This document shows positions 44,504-56,059 of a stretch of 64,000 nt of DNA, one piece after another. The notes beneath the pieces are model-generated. The model was not told the origin of the DNA, made no database searches, and saw only the letters and a program-made list of their open reading frames with translations. The stretch lies in the NCBI GenBank assembly GCA_015680685.1, contig MNCI01008068.1:278804-342803 (forward strand), read 5' to 3'. The position numbers and the translations under genes are program-made. Each line of letters begins with the position of its first letter. The stretch's first letter is position 1. Source of the stretch: Gnetum montanum. Taxonomy: Eukaryota > Streptophyta > Gnetopsida > Gnetales > Gnetaceae.

Positions 44504-47039
44504 TCAGAAGAAAGGCCTTCTCTTCATAAGGTTGTCAGAACCAACTGCGGATTGAGGATTCATAGCCCTCGTGACATTGTGTCGCTGTGGTTGAGTGGGG
44601 AGTTTCCCTTGCATTATTGGAGTGGGTGGTAATGGAGCTATCGGTGTAAGAGTTGCAGATGGGTTTGGAGGATGGTATGTCTGTGGGTTGTCTCTCCCAG
44701 GAGAAGGAGTCCTATAATACTCCCGAGCTTGGTAGTGATGTTGTGGTGTCACGTGACCAACAGAGTCACGTGGAGAGATTGGCTGCTGCACGTAATAGCC
44801 ATATGGATCCGGTTGTTGGTAAGGGTATTGTTGCCTTGGTGGTGGCATCCCCCATGAATGTGGGTATTGCCACTGCTGGTGTTGCGCAATAGGTTGTGGT
44901 GGAGTTCCACCTGGATAATACATTAAAGGTTGGTGGAACTACCAAAGCTTGCCTTGGGGATAAGGTAACCATTGGGGTGCTTGCCATTTGTTAAGTTGTG
45001 GGTTAAGTGCATACACCCCAGACTCTTGTAGATGTGAGATTACTGGGCAACATCCCTTAGGATGGTCATATTGGCATATCTCACATCCACCATCATTATC
45101 CATATTTGAATCCAAAACCTCTTCGGTGATGGCCATTTTACCCTTACCTTTGTTACATGCATTGTCCACTGCTCTCTTTTTATTTTTGTCATAGTCACTA
45201 CCTCGCTCCCTAAACTCCTCTACGATTTTAAGAATAGTATTGAACCTACAATCTAGGGAGTTCCACATTTTTTCTACCTTTGCTGATACCTCTAATTTTA
45301 ATTTTGGAGTGGCAAGGTTTTCCTATTCACCATCTCTTCGAGTGGTGACTCTTCCTCCTCCTCACAGAATCTCACTCCACTTTTTCGGAGGGAAGGATCA
45401 TGGTTGTACTCTTCTGCACTTTCTCTCTTACATAGCTCTCCTTCTTCCTTGGCAACTTGTTCCAGCAATCTATGGACCTGATGAGACCTAAGCTTTGATA
45501 ATCTCCCTTGGGCATACGTTCCAAGGGTTCTCCTAGTTTCATGCCTAAGTCCATCTATGAGATGGCGCAGTTGATCCTACTGCGAGTAACCATGGCTCGA
45601 GCAACGATGTAACAATGCATAATAATGACCCATGGTAACATCCAAGGGTTCGTGATTTTTCTGCTTCCATCCTTGGATTTTCTTTCATAGGTTGGACACC
45701 CAGGAGTACATTTGATACTTATCATTAAACAGTTCTAGCATCATACTCCACCTTTGAATGGATTCCGGTTCTAAGGACGGGTACCAGCTTTCCACTTCTT
45801 TTACTAGTGTCCTTGAGAACAACTTTAGTTTTTGCCATTCGTTCTCAAAGTTCTGCAAGGCACAAGCATCATGAAATGCTTGTAAGTGTTTTTGAGGATC
45901 AGTGTTGTATCCCCCATCAAATCGTGGGATATTATTCATGTCTAACCTCTTGATCTTGTTATCTTTTTGGTGCCTTGTGGGAATTCTTACGGCCTTCGTG
46001 ATATCTAACATGCTTTAGGTTGCAAGTAGGGGTTCTTCGTGGTCATTTCATTCATAGCGTCCATGATGTCTACGCGGTTCCCTACTCTCCCTTCTTCCAT
46101 GCCTTGATTCTCTAGAGTGCCCTCATCCTCGTTCTTGACTCTCTTGTCAAGGTTTCTCACTTTGTTTACCTTTATCCTCACGGTTAGATTCCTTATGACT
46201 ACGTCTTGATACTGAAGGAGAGGGTGAATGTGGCAATGAGGGTGAAGAAGAAGGAGAACCATCGCCATGACGATGTTTCCTACCTTCACTTCAGTGGTCT
46301 CGGCCCTGATCGTGATTATGATCATAATGCTTGTCCTTATCATGTGTTTGTGTTCCCTCATTGAACACTTGGTGTTCGTGGGGATCAAAACCAAGGTTGT
46401 GAATCGTGGAGTGGAGGTTCTGATACACCACCTCNCGATCATAATGCTTGTCCTTATCATGTGTTTGTGTTCCCTCATTGAACACTTGGTGTTCGTGGGG
46501 ATCAAAACCAAGGTTGTGAATCGTGGAGTGGAGGTTCTGATACACCACCTCCTAATCATCGTTAGGAGGAGGAACATTGTTTTGTGGAGAACCTATTGAA
46601 ATAGGTTCACCACCCTCAATTTTGCTTAATATGGATGAAGCATTATAGGGTCCTTTGCCCTTCAACGATGTATAGTATCTCACCTATCGCAAGTCCCTTT
46701 GACGTTGCACTTCTGTGGGATGGTAATCCCTTGTGTCATAATTACATGCACATATTCCGCGTATAACTATGACATGCCTACTCGCGTGAGAGCACGAAGA
46801 AGCATGTTGGGAACTGCTCGATTTGGAGGCAACACTATGTTAGCCTCCAAGTCTCTCCAATGCAGTTGTTCATCTTGATGGAGAATAAAGGTAAAGTCAA
46901 GTACATACTCATCATGATGAATATATACCACATGGAATTGTTGAGGCATTGGCAGATCTTGGTTATGTGTGTTGTGCTGCTGACTATCTCTTGCATTGGT
47001 CCTAGGTGGTGAGGCACTTTTGTGTGAAGAAGAAGACAT
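44504..47039 (-). pseudogene. Ty3 gag relic (contains an artefactual 115-bp duplication)
   Basis: Starts MSSSSHKSASPPRTNARDSQQ at 47,039. In order: FTFILHQDEQLHWRDLEANIVLPP; an Arg/His/Asp-rich linker (about 46,600-46,050); capsid LDMNNIPRFDGGYNTDPQKHLQAFHDAC (45,940), MMLELFNDKYQMYSWVSNL, HEPLDV, YYALL; a zinc knuckle CEICQYDHPKGCCP (near 45,070); and a Pro/Gln/Tyr-rich tail (YYPGGTPPQPIAQHQQW). Positions 46,320-46,434 and 46,437-46,551 are identical around a single N at 46,435. Confidence 0.85.
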
Positions 47040-47185
47040 TTTTGTCTTGTTCAGTGTGCTATTTACTGTTGTCTTATTTTTGTTTTGATCAATCCTAAGG
47101 GTTTGTTCTAGCGTCCCAACGATATGAATGATCTCCTATGTTCTACGTAGCGCACAAGCAACTAAGTCCCTGGCAACGGTGCCAA

Positions 47186-47995
47186 TGATGAGTGGCGAGG
47201 TACCCCTATACTCAACCATACGAATACGAGTGTCTCACATGCAATCTAGTCAAATTCCAAGGACTAAGTGCTTACGTTCCTTAATGGAACACTTAAGGTT
47301 AATCAATCGCTGTCTTCCCAAGCTTACTTGTATTGTCACGGTTCTATGGTTAAGTAAGCTTGAGGTATCTGATTTTTATATCTTTTATCTTTTTAATGTC
47401 TTATGCTAATAGGGGAAGGTGAAGAGAACTAAGTGACTATCTTTCATTAACTATTTACTAACTAAGTTCTAATTTTCCTAACACCAATATCCATTCTCAC
47501 TTGCCGCACACAACCTGAAGCAGTGCAACGCTGCTATGATTACCAAACGCTACTCGTTACTGGGTTACCAAGCGTTACACATGTGCTCGAAGCGGTCATA
47601 CTAAATGCACTTAACTAGGAGAGTCAAGGGTTGAGAAAGATTAATTAACTAGGAAAGCATTTAAATATTCAATAGTAATTAATTCCTATTTAGCTTAGTC
47701 CACATGCTACAAGGTTTATGAGAAAGTTCGTCTTTATTGTTGTACACAAATGCGTGCTCAGGTACAATTTGCTCGAATAAAGATCTATTCACTTTAAGAC
47801 TCCTACTACGGGCACATGGAAATTATTCTAACTCTGAAATGGTAAAACTGCTATAGTTTGGCTAAGGGTAAGTCTAAGTGCCTAGAACATAGAAAGCCGC
47901 CTCTTATTTATAGACATTACGACAGGTCGCAATATTGCATATGTGATATCATGGGGGTGGACGCAATATCACAGATGCGATATCGCGGCTCATCA
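47186..47995 (-). repeat. 5' LTR with longer GATATC array
   Basis: Starts tgatgagtggcgagg at 47,186 and ends cggctcatca. The U3 array (47,917-47,988) has more, and more decayed, GATATC units than the partner. Primer-binding site directly adjacent at 47,166-47,184. Confidence 0.92.
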
Positions 47996-49839
47996 ACATT
48001 GATATTACATGTAATGCTGCTAGATTTAGTAGGTGATCCTTTAAGTGGAACCATTGCTTCTTTGCCTTTCTACAAATCATTTGATGATTTGTATGGATCT
48101 ATTACTTCAAAAATTTCTAAAAAGATATGTTTTCATTCAACTTTTGGGTTAGTTACCTTATTCCTTAAGTTTTTTTTGAATTATTTAAATTTAGTTTAGA
48201 AAGATCAAGGTTTGGATACTATCCATGCTTGTTATTTTTTTAATTCATGTTTTCCAGTAGAATTTGTTCATTCAATGATAATTTCTAAGGCCCTTGATAT
48301 TAGTGTTTTCAATCAATGTTATGCTTTGTTGATTATTTAAAAGTGGACACTTTCTTTTAATTTAGCATCTCCTAATTTTGTTGAATTATCGACTCTTCCA
48401 TAAATTTTTGAAAAAGTTAAAAGGGATATTACCTCTCATATTGGGCCAATCAAGCATTCTGAAACCCTCATTGTAGTTAGTGATTTTTGTAGAATTCAAT
48501 ATATGATTAAATTGGATCTTGATTCTCTTAAGCAAGAAATTCTTTTGCATACTAGTAGAATTGATTATGTGTAGAAGGCTGTTTATTACAATATTCTAAA
48601 GTTATGTCACTATTGATCATATGTTTGATTCATGTCCTTTTATGCTATGAAAAAAGGCACTACAAGCATGCTAGCAACAAGCTATTGTAAATGCTACTAA
48701 GATTTCTTCTAAAAATGTTATAGATCTTACTAAAGTTTTTTCTACAGATGTTGCAAATCCTAGGATGATTTCTTCTACTAATGTTTCAACAACTAGATCA
48801 CCTCTTTCTTTTACTACTATTTAACAAAATATGTTTTCAACATTTCAATGATAATAATGTCAAAAAAAATTCAATGAATAAGGGGAAATAAATACATGTT
48901 CCTCATGTTTCACAAAATCTTATTGTTGATTCAAATGGTTTTTAACTAGTTCTTCAAAATACAAAACATTGAGTAAGTCTATCTATTGGCAATCACATGC
49001 CAAATTTTCAAAACAAACAACATGTTCAAGATATTTTAACTGCTAATAATCTTTTTGTAGCTATTGGTTAAGATATAGAGATAATATTGTTTTATGATGT
49101 TAATTCTATTGATGGGGCAGGGGCTTCCTCCTCCTCGATCCAGTGTTAATCTTTTCATGGAATGTCCAATTTCCTACCTTAGAGGGAAGGTTTTTCAGGA
49201 TTGGTTGTAAGGATGAAAATTTAAAAAGACATCACCAAAACCGTTAGGCCTTTTCTTCTTATTAATTTAGAGTTTTTCCTCTTTAAGGTACTCCTATGCT
49301 TTTGTACTTTGGGTTTTTATTTTTAATATATATATATTGGATCCGACACCCCATCTTTACTATAACCTTTTTTAAAAGTAATTTCTTATATGGACTAATT
49401 ATGTAGATATGGAATCTTGCTTTTTAGCCTACTAGACATGTTGGTTGGATTAATTAGTTAAATGGTAGTGTTCATTATGTTTAGCATTTTGTCAAGCATT
49501 ATGATAAAATAGTGACTACTAAGATAACTTCTTTCCAAAACAACTTACCTTTAGATGTTTTTAAAATCAATATTGGATTAATGAATTCCTTGACTCTTAA
49601 TATGATTTTATTTTTTTTAATTTCAAAGAACAAGCTTAGAAAAATAAAACATTATCAAGCTAAAAATGCATATTTTGTTTTTATTTATTTTGGTTGCAAA
49701 TGGAAGATTAAGCTTGTCTTGAATTTTTCCACCTAAAGGTAAATTTTATTTTCCTTACATTGTGGTCATTTCCATTGAAGATAATATTTACACTTTTCTA
49801 GATGGATATTCTTAACATTCCTCATAGTCATGATTCAAA

Positions 49840-50130
49840 TCTTTTCTCATCTAATTGTGTTAATGAAGAAACAGTTGATACATGCATTAAAGCTCTTGGA
49901 TCTTTCAAATAAAGTATATTTGTCATTTATAGCTACATCTCTAAAGATGAGTTTTTAAAGATTCCTAGCCTAGATATTGCAAAGCTTCCAAAATTGATGT
50001 ATTACTTATAGAGTTTTATGAAAAATTTTGGTGTGCTATTACAAATGATACTTATATTGTTTATCTTGAAGGCACTGAAGAAGGCTTTCTCAAGGGTACT
50101 CTTAACACTAACTTTGTTTTGGCTAAGAGG
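49840..50130 (+). pseudogene. LINE ORF2 RT fragment
   Basis: Across two frames it reads YISKDEFLKIPSLDIAK, then SKIDVLLIEFYEKFWCAI, then TEEGFLKGTLNTNFVLAKRP. This matches the start of the plant LINE reverse transcriptase (the usual DGFPxEFYKxFW ... LPxxLNxTFIxLIPK region). The upstream 49,370-49,840 may be more of the same LINE but is too decayed to say. Confidence 0.55.
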
Positions 50131-50450
50131 CCAACTATTAGTTGGTTGGACTTTGTAATGGAAAATAAATAATTATCTTCATAATGTTGAGTCAATAGAT
50201 GAATTTTTTCAGAAGAATTATTATTTTGGCCAAGAGGCCAATTATTTGTTAGGTGGACTTTGTCATGGAAAATAAATAATTATTATTATAATGCTAAGCC
50301 AAGAGATAGAACTTTTTCAATGGAAATTATTTGGACTTTCTCAAGTAAAACAAATAATTATGGTAATAATGCTAGGCTAACATATTAACTTTTTCATAAG
50401 AAATACTAGATGGTCGTACTTTGTTATGAAAAATAAAAATTATAGTCATA
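50127..50450. repeat. Degenerate tandem repeat, period about 107 bp
   Basis: Units start aagaggccaa..att (50,125 and 50,232), each with ggactttgt.atggaaaataaataatta and a following 'aatg.t.ag.caa.agat' block. Two further decayed units follow near 50,327 and 50,405. It begins inside the LINE RT fragment. Confidence 0.7.
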
Positions 50451-50619
50451 AGACAAAAACCACAAAATTTCAAGTTGTGCATATAAACAAAAACCAACAC
50501 AAAATTTCCTTCTACACATTTTCCATGGCAAAAATTTACATAAATTTTGATTTTTTTAAACATGAATCCATTTTGGAATTTCAAAATAAAAATTATTTTC
50601 CTTGCCAAATAGTAGATAT

Positions 50620-50953
50620 ATATAATAAATATATAGCTAAACTAGTTAAGCTTCTTTTAAAAGTAGGTGATTCTATTAACATAAATAACTAGAGATTCTT
50701 CACTCTCTTAAATATTATTATAATATTCCTAGCTCAATATGCCTTAGCTTATGTTGTTTAGTATGTGTTAGCATTTTCTAAATATATATAATAAATATAT
50801 AGCTAAACTAGTTAAGCTTCTTTTAAAAGTAGGTGATTCTATTGACATAAATAACTAGAGATTCTTCACTCTCTTAAATATTATTATAATATTTTCTAGC
50901 TCAATATGCCTTAGCTTATGTTGTTTAGTATGTGTTAGCATTTTCTAAATTAT
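50620..50953. repeat. Two-copy tandem duplication, period 166 bp
   Basis: The block from ataataaatatatagctaaac through gtgttagcattttctaaat occurs twice in tandem, almost identical (for example aactagttaagcttctttta at 50,640 and 50,806). 50,954-51,810 shows nothing recognisable. Confidence 0.93.
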
Positions 50954-51814
50954 GTACTGTAATGATCTCCTTGTATTGATGTGTCTATGGTTAGCCATTA
51001 TTGGTTCACTTTTTGCATTTGGTTTATGTTTAGCTTATCTTATATGATGTAGCTTATGTAACATATTGTGGAAATGGATTACATGTTTATAATTTTTATA
51101 ATTTTTATTATGCATGAGTAGATCCTATTTGTGTTATATAAGCTAACCTTGTTGGACTTTGTGAGTAGGCACCGTTGATTGATAATGTGAATTTGTGCAA
51201 TATATTCTGAGTTTTGTTGGACTTGGTTTAATATTAATATGATTTGGTAATGGTTTATTGGTCTTGGATGTTTCTGAACCTATGTGGTATGGGATCTATA
51301 GTTTGGCTGTTGCGTACCCTTAGGTGGATGTGGAACCTATGTGGAGGGCTCCTTTGAATGTCATTATCAATATTTGAAAAATGGTTTAAGTGATTAGCCA
51401 AATAGAGAAGCTACACATCAACTTAGATCTAATTTGAATAGTTGATTGTTGGTTTAGATTCCATATAAATCCATCTTCTTTGATCATTTGTTTTGACATC
51501 TAATTGAAGTATCAGAGAAGTAGACTTTTGTAAGATTAGTGTGAGAGAAAGTAGTTAAGGTGTTGTAGTAGGCTTAGCATTAGCAACAATTCTAGTGAGT
51601 TTATTGGAACAACTATAGTAGTGATTGTAGTTGTAGATGTATATGTGTATCTCATTATTCATACTTTTAGTGAAATTTGTAAAAGGAAATAAATTATTAT
51701 TATTATATTGGTACCTTTATCCCATCTATGATGGGTTGATGGTTAAGGTATGGGAAGGATTTGATGATTATTTTTTTGATTGAAAGTATATTTTTACCAT
51801 GCTCCATGTGGCAT

Positions 51815-51884
51815 GTGTCTTAGAGAATCAAACTTGTGACTTAGATCACAAGCCACATGCCTTAATCATGTGAGCACTACCACA
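51815..51884 (-). repeat. tRNA-like SINE head, second SINE family
   Basis: On the minus strand, ggtagtgctcacatgattaa, ggcatgtggcttgtg and caagtttgattctctaag give A-box-like and B-box-like stretches with tRNA-like spacing and an aligned anticodon-stem region. It is not a functional tRNA: the stems are imperfect and no acceptor end is seen. It differs from the other SINE family of the window. Confidence 0.55.
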
Positions 51885-52087
51885 TTGATTTGTACAAATA
51901 AACAAATAATTTTGCTAATTGGTAGTTAAGTAAGCATAATATATTTTAGCTAAATAATAATGTAATCATTAATTGGTCAATTATTATTCATTACAAATGA
52001 CAAATTGTAAGTTCATTGTTTGTTGTTAGCTAATATTTTATTTGCAAGTTTGCTCTTGTAAGTGGTTTAGCCTTATGCTGGGATTCT

Positions 52088-52099
52088 CTTAATGTATGG
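52088..52099. repeat. 12-bp target-site duplication (left)
   Basis: CTTAATGTATGG here and at 53,944-53,955 exactly brackets the LINE at 52,100-53,943. Confidence 0.85.
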
Positions 52100-53667
52100 A
52101 TCATTAAGCTCTTGGGAATCCCCTTTCGCTTTAGAGGCCCAACGTCCGAGCTCTGGGACCAAGTAATTTCTCGAATTCACAGAAAAATGGAAAAATGGAA
52201 AACCAAACCCCTCACCCTTGCCGGTAAGTATCTAATCTGTAAGTCTATTTGTGCCTCTACCCATGTTTATTACTCGTCCTGTTGGGCCCCTTCCCATGCT
52301 TCTTATCAAAAGCTTGAACGTTTATTTCGAGACTTCATGTGGTCATCTAAGGACTCTCAAAAAGGCTTTCATCGTGTAGCCTGGAATATAGTAACTCTTC
52401 CTAAGAACAAAGGCGGATTGGGCCTTTTGAACTCCTTTAAGCAAGGTCTCACCCTTTTCGCTAAGTGGTTGGTTCAACACCTAGATGCCCCCAATATTAT
52501 CGGGAATCTCCTTCAGTTAAGGCTTCGACAAGCATTCCCTAAGAACAGGTCTAACTGGGAGGCTATCCACCCTGTTAATTGGATCCTTTCTCCTCACGAC
52601 ATTATCATTCTTGGAACACATGTTTTCAAAAGCATTTGGAAGGCTTGGCAGGTCTTACATTCTCATGTGAATTGGAATAATATACATATCAATCCTACTC
52701 TTCTTTCTAAGATTTGCCTTGGTGGTTGCCCCTATGTCCTGCTCCTCTAGCCACCTCAAATGCCAGGGTAGCCACCATCTGGTTTCAAAAGGGAGTTGTT
52801 TCCCTTAGCTGTCTTCGTCTAACCAATCAGTGGATTACTTGGGATATGTTCGAAAACTTATATGGGGCTTCCAGAATTATGCACCATTGCCTTGATAGAC
52901 TTTATCACTTCATTCATCAGAATTTGCATGTGGAAGCTTCGGTTCCTAGTCTCTTCCATGGTCTTCAATGGACTAATGGATCGAACCTTCTACCCTATAA
53001 ACCTCATGTGCCCTTTCAATTGTTGCATGATTCCTCTACGATTGTTAACCGTTGCAATCGATCATGGCACAAAGAAGAGTCTGAACAGTTTTGGCTCTCT
53101 CTCTTTTCACGAGTTTGGAGCCTTCCGACTCTTCCAAAAATTAAGCAATTTCTTTGGTGCCTCTTGCATCAAGGCCTGCCTATCGGCAAACGTCGTGAAT
53201 ACCTTGGGATTTCAAACCCTACCTGCCCTCTCTGTGGAGGTCCTGAAAATTTTGTCCATGTTTTTTGGCATTGCCCTTTCGCTCAGTCTTCATGGGAATG
53301 GGTTTCTAAGGTTTTTCCTTTGTGCACATTTTCCCATGAGGATATCTTATTCGGCTTTTTGGCCACCCCCTCTTCAGACCTTCTGTTTCTTTGGAAAGTT
53401 ATTAGGCCCCTCGTTCTTTACTTTATATGGAAGCGCAGATGCACTGCTCTTTTCCAGAACACTAATTCGTCCAACTCTAACCATTTAAATATTATGGAAA
53501 AATCTCAAATTCTTCGCCTTGTGCATTTCCAAATTTTATCTCATACTTCTAAGTTAAAGTTGGATACTAATCAGTTGTTTTTTTGTTTGCAGCCTTGGAG
53601 CAGATACACCAACTCGTGCACTCTTTCCAATCTCGATCTGCTACATCGGAGTGTGTTATCATCATAA
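52100..53667 (+). pseudogene. Non-LTR retrotransposon ORF2 C-terminal part
   Basis: First frame (52,100-52,750): LLGIPFRFRGPTSELWDQVISR, WKTKPLTLAGKYLI, RDFMWSS, RVAWNIVTLPKNKGGLGLLN, the RT thumb/connection of plant L1-type LINEs. After a frameshift near 52,720-52,750 the second frame (to 53,667) carries the zf-RVT domain: WSLPTLPKIKQFLWCLLHQGLP, then CPLCGGPENFVHVFWHCPFAQSSWEWV (Cys-Cys-His-Cys). The stop is at 53,665-53,667. The upstream endonuclease and RT palm are missing through 5' truncation. An overlapping frame at 52,862-53,488 is only a shadow. Confidence 0.88.
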
Positions 53668-53943
53668 TTTTGAGCATTTTGAGCTCTTTGTTGTTCTCCT
53701 GGTCTTCTAAACTCGTAGTTCCTAAGGTTTCCCAGCATTAGGTAGCTCTTTGGCCTGTACTCCCTTCTTCGGCATGTACTCCCACACCCTGAGAAAGATT
53801 ATGTTTCAAGATGTTTTCTTTCAACTATTGCATTTGTCATTGTCTTTCTCCCTATTTATCCATCAATATGTTCAGATGTTGACCATGTACTTATTCTCAT
53901 TTAATTAATAAAATTCTCTTTTTGGGGTCCGACACACCCCCCC
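52100..53943 (+). mobile_element. 5'-truncated LINE (RT C-terminus and zf-RVT)
   Basis: Bracketed by CTTAATGTATGG duplications. The body starts inside ORF2 and ends in ttttggggtccgacacaccc plus a C run, with no poly(A). It is less decayed than the other TEs here: two long frames cover it with one frameshift. The 3' motif ggtccgacac is shared with the deleted LINEs ending at 49,351 and about 63,275. Confidence 0.9.
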
Positions 53944-53955
53944 CTTAATGTATGG

Positions 53956-54880
53956 GTAGGCGTTGTGCTATCATTGTCATTGTTTATTTGAGAAATAATT
54001 AAAAATTTAAGTTATTATTGAAAATTTCAAACTTGTTAGGTTACATTTGGAATTGAACTTATTACTTGCAAACCACAAATTGCATGTTCTAATCAAATGA
54101 TGATTGCCTTAATGATAAAGAACCATGTAAACAAAATAAAGAATAATAAAAGTTTAAAAAAATTATCTTTATAAAATGATGGAGTTTTACAAATAATACA
54201 TGCTTCCATTAAATATGTTAGATTCATCATCATCTTGCTAGCTTTTACCTACCAAAACGAGGGTGACAATTAAAAATGTTAAGGTTCTATCTTTATATAT
54301 TTTGTACAGATCAACTTTGTTGGGGCTCCTTTACTCCCTACCCACACGTCTATGATTCCTAAAAGTGAATGCTTTTTAACCAGAAAACTTAAGTAGAACA
54401 GGGATTCAAGTTAAAGGTATAAGAGTGAAAGCGGGATTTGAATTAAATGTTTGATGAAATACTTAAGGAAGTACCACACAAGTGCCCAAGGTTAAGTTGG
54501 GTTTGGGGGTTGGAACCACATGTATAGATGGTAACGTAACGAGTTTGAAGTTTTTCATGGCAACTCGAATGTTTAATCATAACTCAAATAAACAACGAGG
54601 ATGATGCTCGATGCAATACACACACAAACAATAAGGTAACGTCATGGATCCCTGTTAATAGATTATCACACCACTGCCAACATGAGTGAGAAAGAGGCAA
54701 GGAACGATCCACAGTATAAAGCATTTAAGACAAAGTAATTGCCGTTGGATTCTTGAATTAGCAATCTGTCCTGGACACCCATGACAATTAAGGACCATTA
54801 AATTCAAACATCAGGCATTGCAATTTATTCGCCCAAGCTCTCAATGTTAGAATAAAGGGTGATTTGAGGGTTTTAGAATC
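53956..54880. other. Intergenic, nothing recognisable
   Basis: AT-rich sequence between the LINE and the upstream region of the F-box gene. No TE end, RNA gene or coding signal seen. Confidence 0.5.
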
Positions 54881-56059
54881 CTTATCTGGTCAGGGGTTGG
54901 CCTTTGACTGTTGAGATGGCTTTACTTCTTTTGGGATTTGATGAATTCATGCAAAAATTTGAACATTCAGCAGCAGCTGCTGCTGCTGCTGCCATGCCAG
55001 GCCAGACATGCATGCACAATGAAAATAGGCGGAGCAGCAGAAGAATCCTACTGTTTTTGCTTTGGATTTTGAAAACAGAAAAGAAAATTACTTGGCAAGG
55101 ACAAGGTACACAGGAGCTGCTGCTAGCTTGGCCTGGACTGGATGTGTGGTCAGGCAAATCATTTAAAGCCAAACTGGTCAAGAACATCATGACTTGGAAA
55201 ACATCAAAAGAAGGAAACAAAAATAAAAAGAGGCAAAACATAATTGTGAAAAAAAAAAAAAGGTGATCATGAGAGTGACTTGCTGCTGTTTTTACTTTTT
55301 GCTCGTCTGCAGCCACAGCAGAGGCAATTGTTGCTGCCTTTGTTTTTGCTGCTGGGCTCATCAAAGCCAGGCAGTGCTGTTCTTTTCATTCACTCAAAGC
55401 TCTCCTTTTTTATTGAAGTGTGCCAGAGACCCTGCAAGTTTGCAAATGCCAAAACCAATACCAACGTCATGCACTCATGCTTCTTCTTCTGATTCTTCTT
55501 CTTGTTCTGCCATTATTAACCTCACATCTGCTGCTACACCAACACCAACCATCAACCCCCACCCTCGGAAATGTGAGCACTAATTTAACCCCATCATCAC
55601 CGCCAACACCATTGATGCTCCCCAGACTTTACTTGCTTCTCTTCTCCTCCTCCTCCTCTGAGTTTTTGCTCAGAAAGTGCCAAAAAAACCATCAAAAAAA
55701 AATTACCCAGGATATTGCAGGTTTTTTTTTCTTGGGGCTCTGATTGATTGTCTGCAAAGCCAAGTAGAGGAGGAGGAAGAGATGATGATGATGATGTTGT
55801 TGTGCAATTGAGTGAGTGTGAGAGAGGGGGATCGATACTGATGATGTTGATGTTTCTCCACTGCCTTCATTTTTGCAACAACCAAGCCGCACTGTGTGTC
55901 TGTATAGGGGCCACCATGGCCCCGGAGGGGTGTTTATAGCCTGGCTGGAGGGTTTTCTGCGGCCTTTTGCTGTTCTGGCTCAATTTTGTTCTGCCAGGGT
56001 TTTGTGGGTTCGGCCTGGATTCGCCCCCATTTCAGATGACGCTCGTCGATTCCTCCAAT
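54881..56059 (+). promoter_or_regulatory. Putative promoter and 5' leader of the F-box/kelch gene
   Basis: More GC-rich and less repeat-like than its surroundings. It contains a CAG/CTG palindromic run (54,967-54,992), several CTT/CTCC pyrimidine tracts (55,480-55,505, 55,636-55,660) of the kind common in plant core promoters and leaders, a GATGAT run (55,781-55,798), and a TATA-like tttata at 55,933-55,938. The transcription start cannot be fixed: if the TATA-like site is real, the leader is about 95 nt; if transcription starts in the CT-rich zone, the leader includes the short upstream frame at 55,916. Open frames in this stretch are simple-repeat artefacts. Confidence 0.45.
55916..55939 (+). 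promoter_or_regulatory. Possible upstream ORF (7 codons) with strong start context
   Basis: ccaccATGgcc is a near-ideal initiation context; the frame reads MAPEGCL and stops at 55,939, 120 nt before the main ATG. It matters only if transcripts start upstream of 55,916. Its stop overlaps the TATA-like tttatag, so the two readings are alternatives. Confidence 0.3.

Larger units (their letters stand above)
41215..47995 (-). mobile_element. Tat/Athila-like Ty3 element with internal pol deletion
   Basis: LTRs 41,215-41,992 and 47,186-47,995, flanked by ACATT (41,210-41,214 and 47,996-48,000). On the minus strand: 5' LTR, primer-binding site 47,184-47,166 (TGGCACCGTTGCCAGGGAC), gag 47,039-44,504, protease 44,266-43,883, RT 43,774-42,585, then directly the 3' non-coding region (42,570-41,993) and polypurine tract (gtcatgggggta). 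RNase H and integrase are absent. An uninterrupted paralogous target at 61,872-61,876 confirms the insertion. Confidence 0.92.
41056..49351 (+). mobile_element. Internally deleted (ORF1-only) LINE, split by a Ty3 element
   Basis: Without the insertion at 41,215-48,000 this is about 1.5 kb. It reads an ORF1-like sequence (48,010-48,680) with FVHSMIISKALDISVFN, HIGPIKHSETLIVV, IKLDLDSLKQEILLHTSRIDYV and then a broken zinc knuckle (CHY, DHMFDSCP). Near 49,140 the start of an endonuclease ORF2 is visible (ttttcatggaatgtcc, reading IFSWNV). Within about 200 bp the sequence runs into the 3' tail (attggatccgacacc), so nearly all of ORF2 is missing. It shares this layout with 61,783-63,279. Confidence 0.8.

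Noticed and set aside
44653-44892. Plus-strand frames opposite gag
   Set aside because: Antisense shadows of the Pro/Gln/Tyr-rich gag tail.
46320-46551. Genuine tandem duplication in gag
   Set aside because: The two halves are identical and joined by one N, so an unmerged assembly overlap is more likely.
51815-51884. Functional tRNA gene
   Set aside because: Box-like segments are present but the stems do not pair well and no acceptor end is visible; more likely a SINE head.
52862-53488. 208-codon plus-strand frame
   Set aside because: Shadow frame of the LINE ORF2 (zf-RVT) in another reading frame.
54882-55364. Overlapping 120- and 160-codon frames on both strands
   Set aside because: Driven by CAG/CTG repeats and poly-A/T; Ala runs and no similarity; better explained as leader or promoter sequence.
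55748-55939. Open frame with an Asp run
   Set aside because: Produced by a GATGAT simple repeat in the leader region, without an ATG at its start; no domain.
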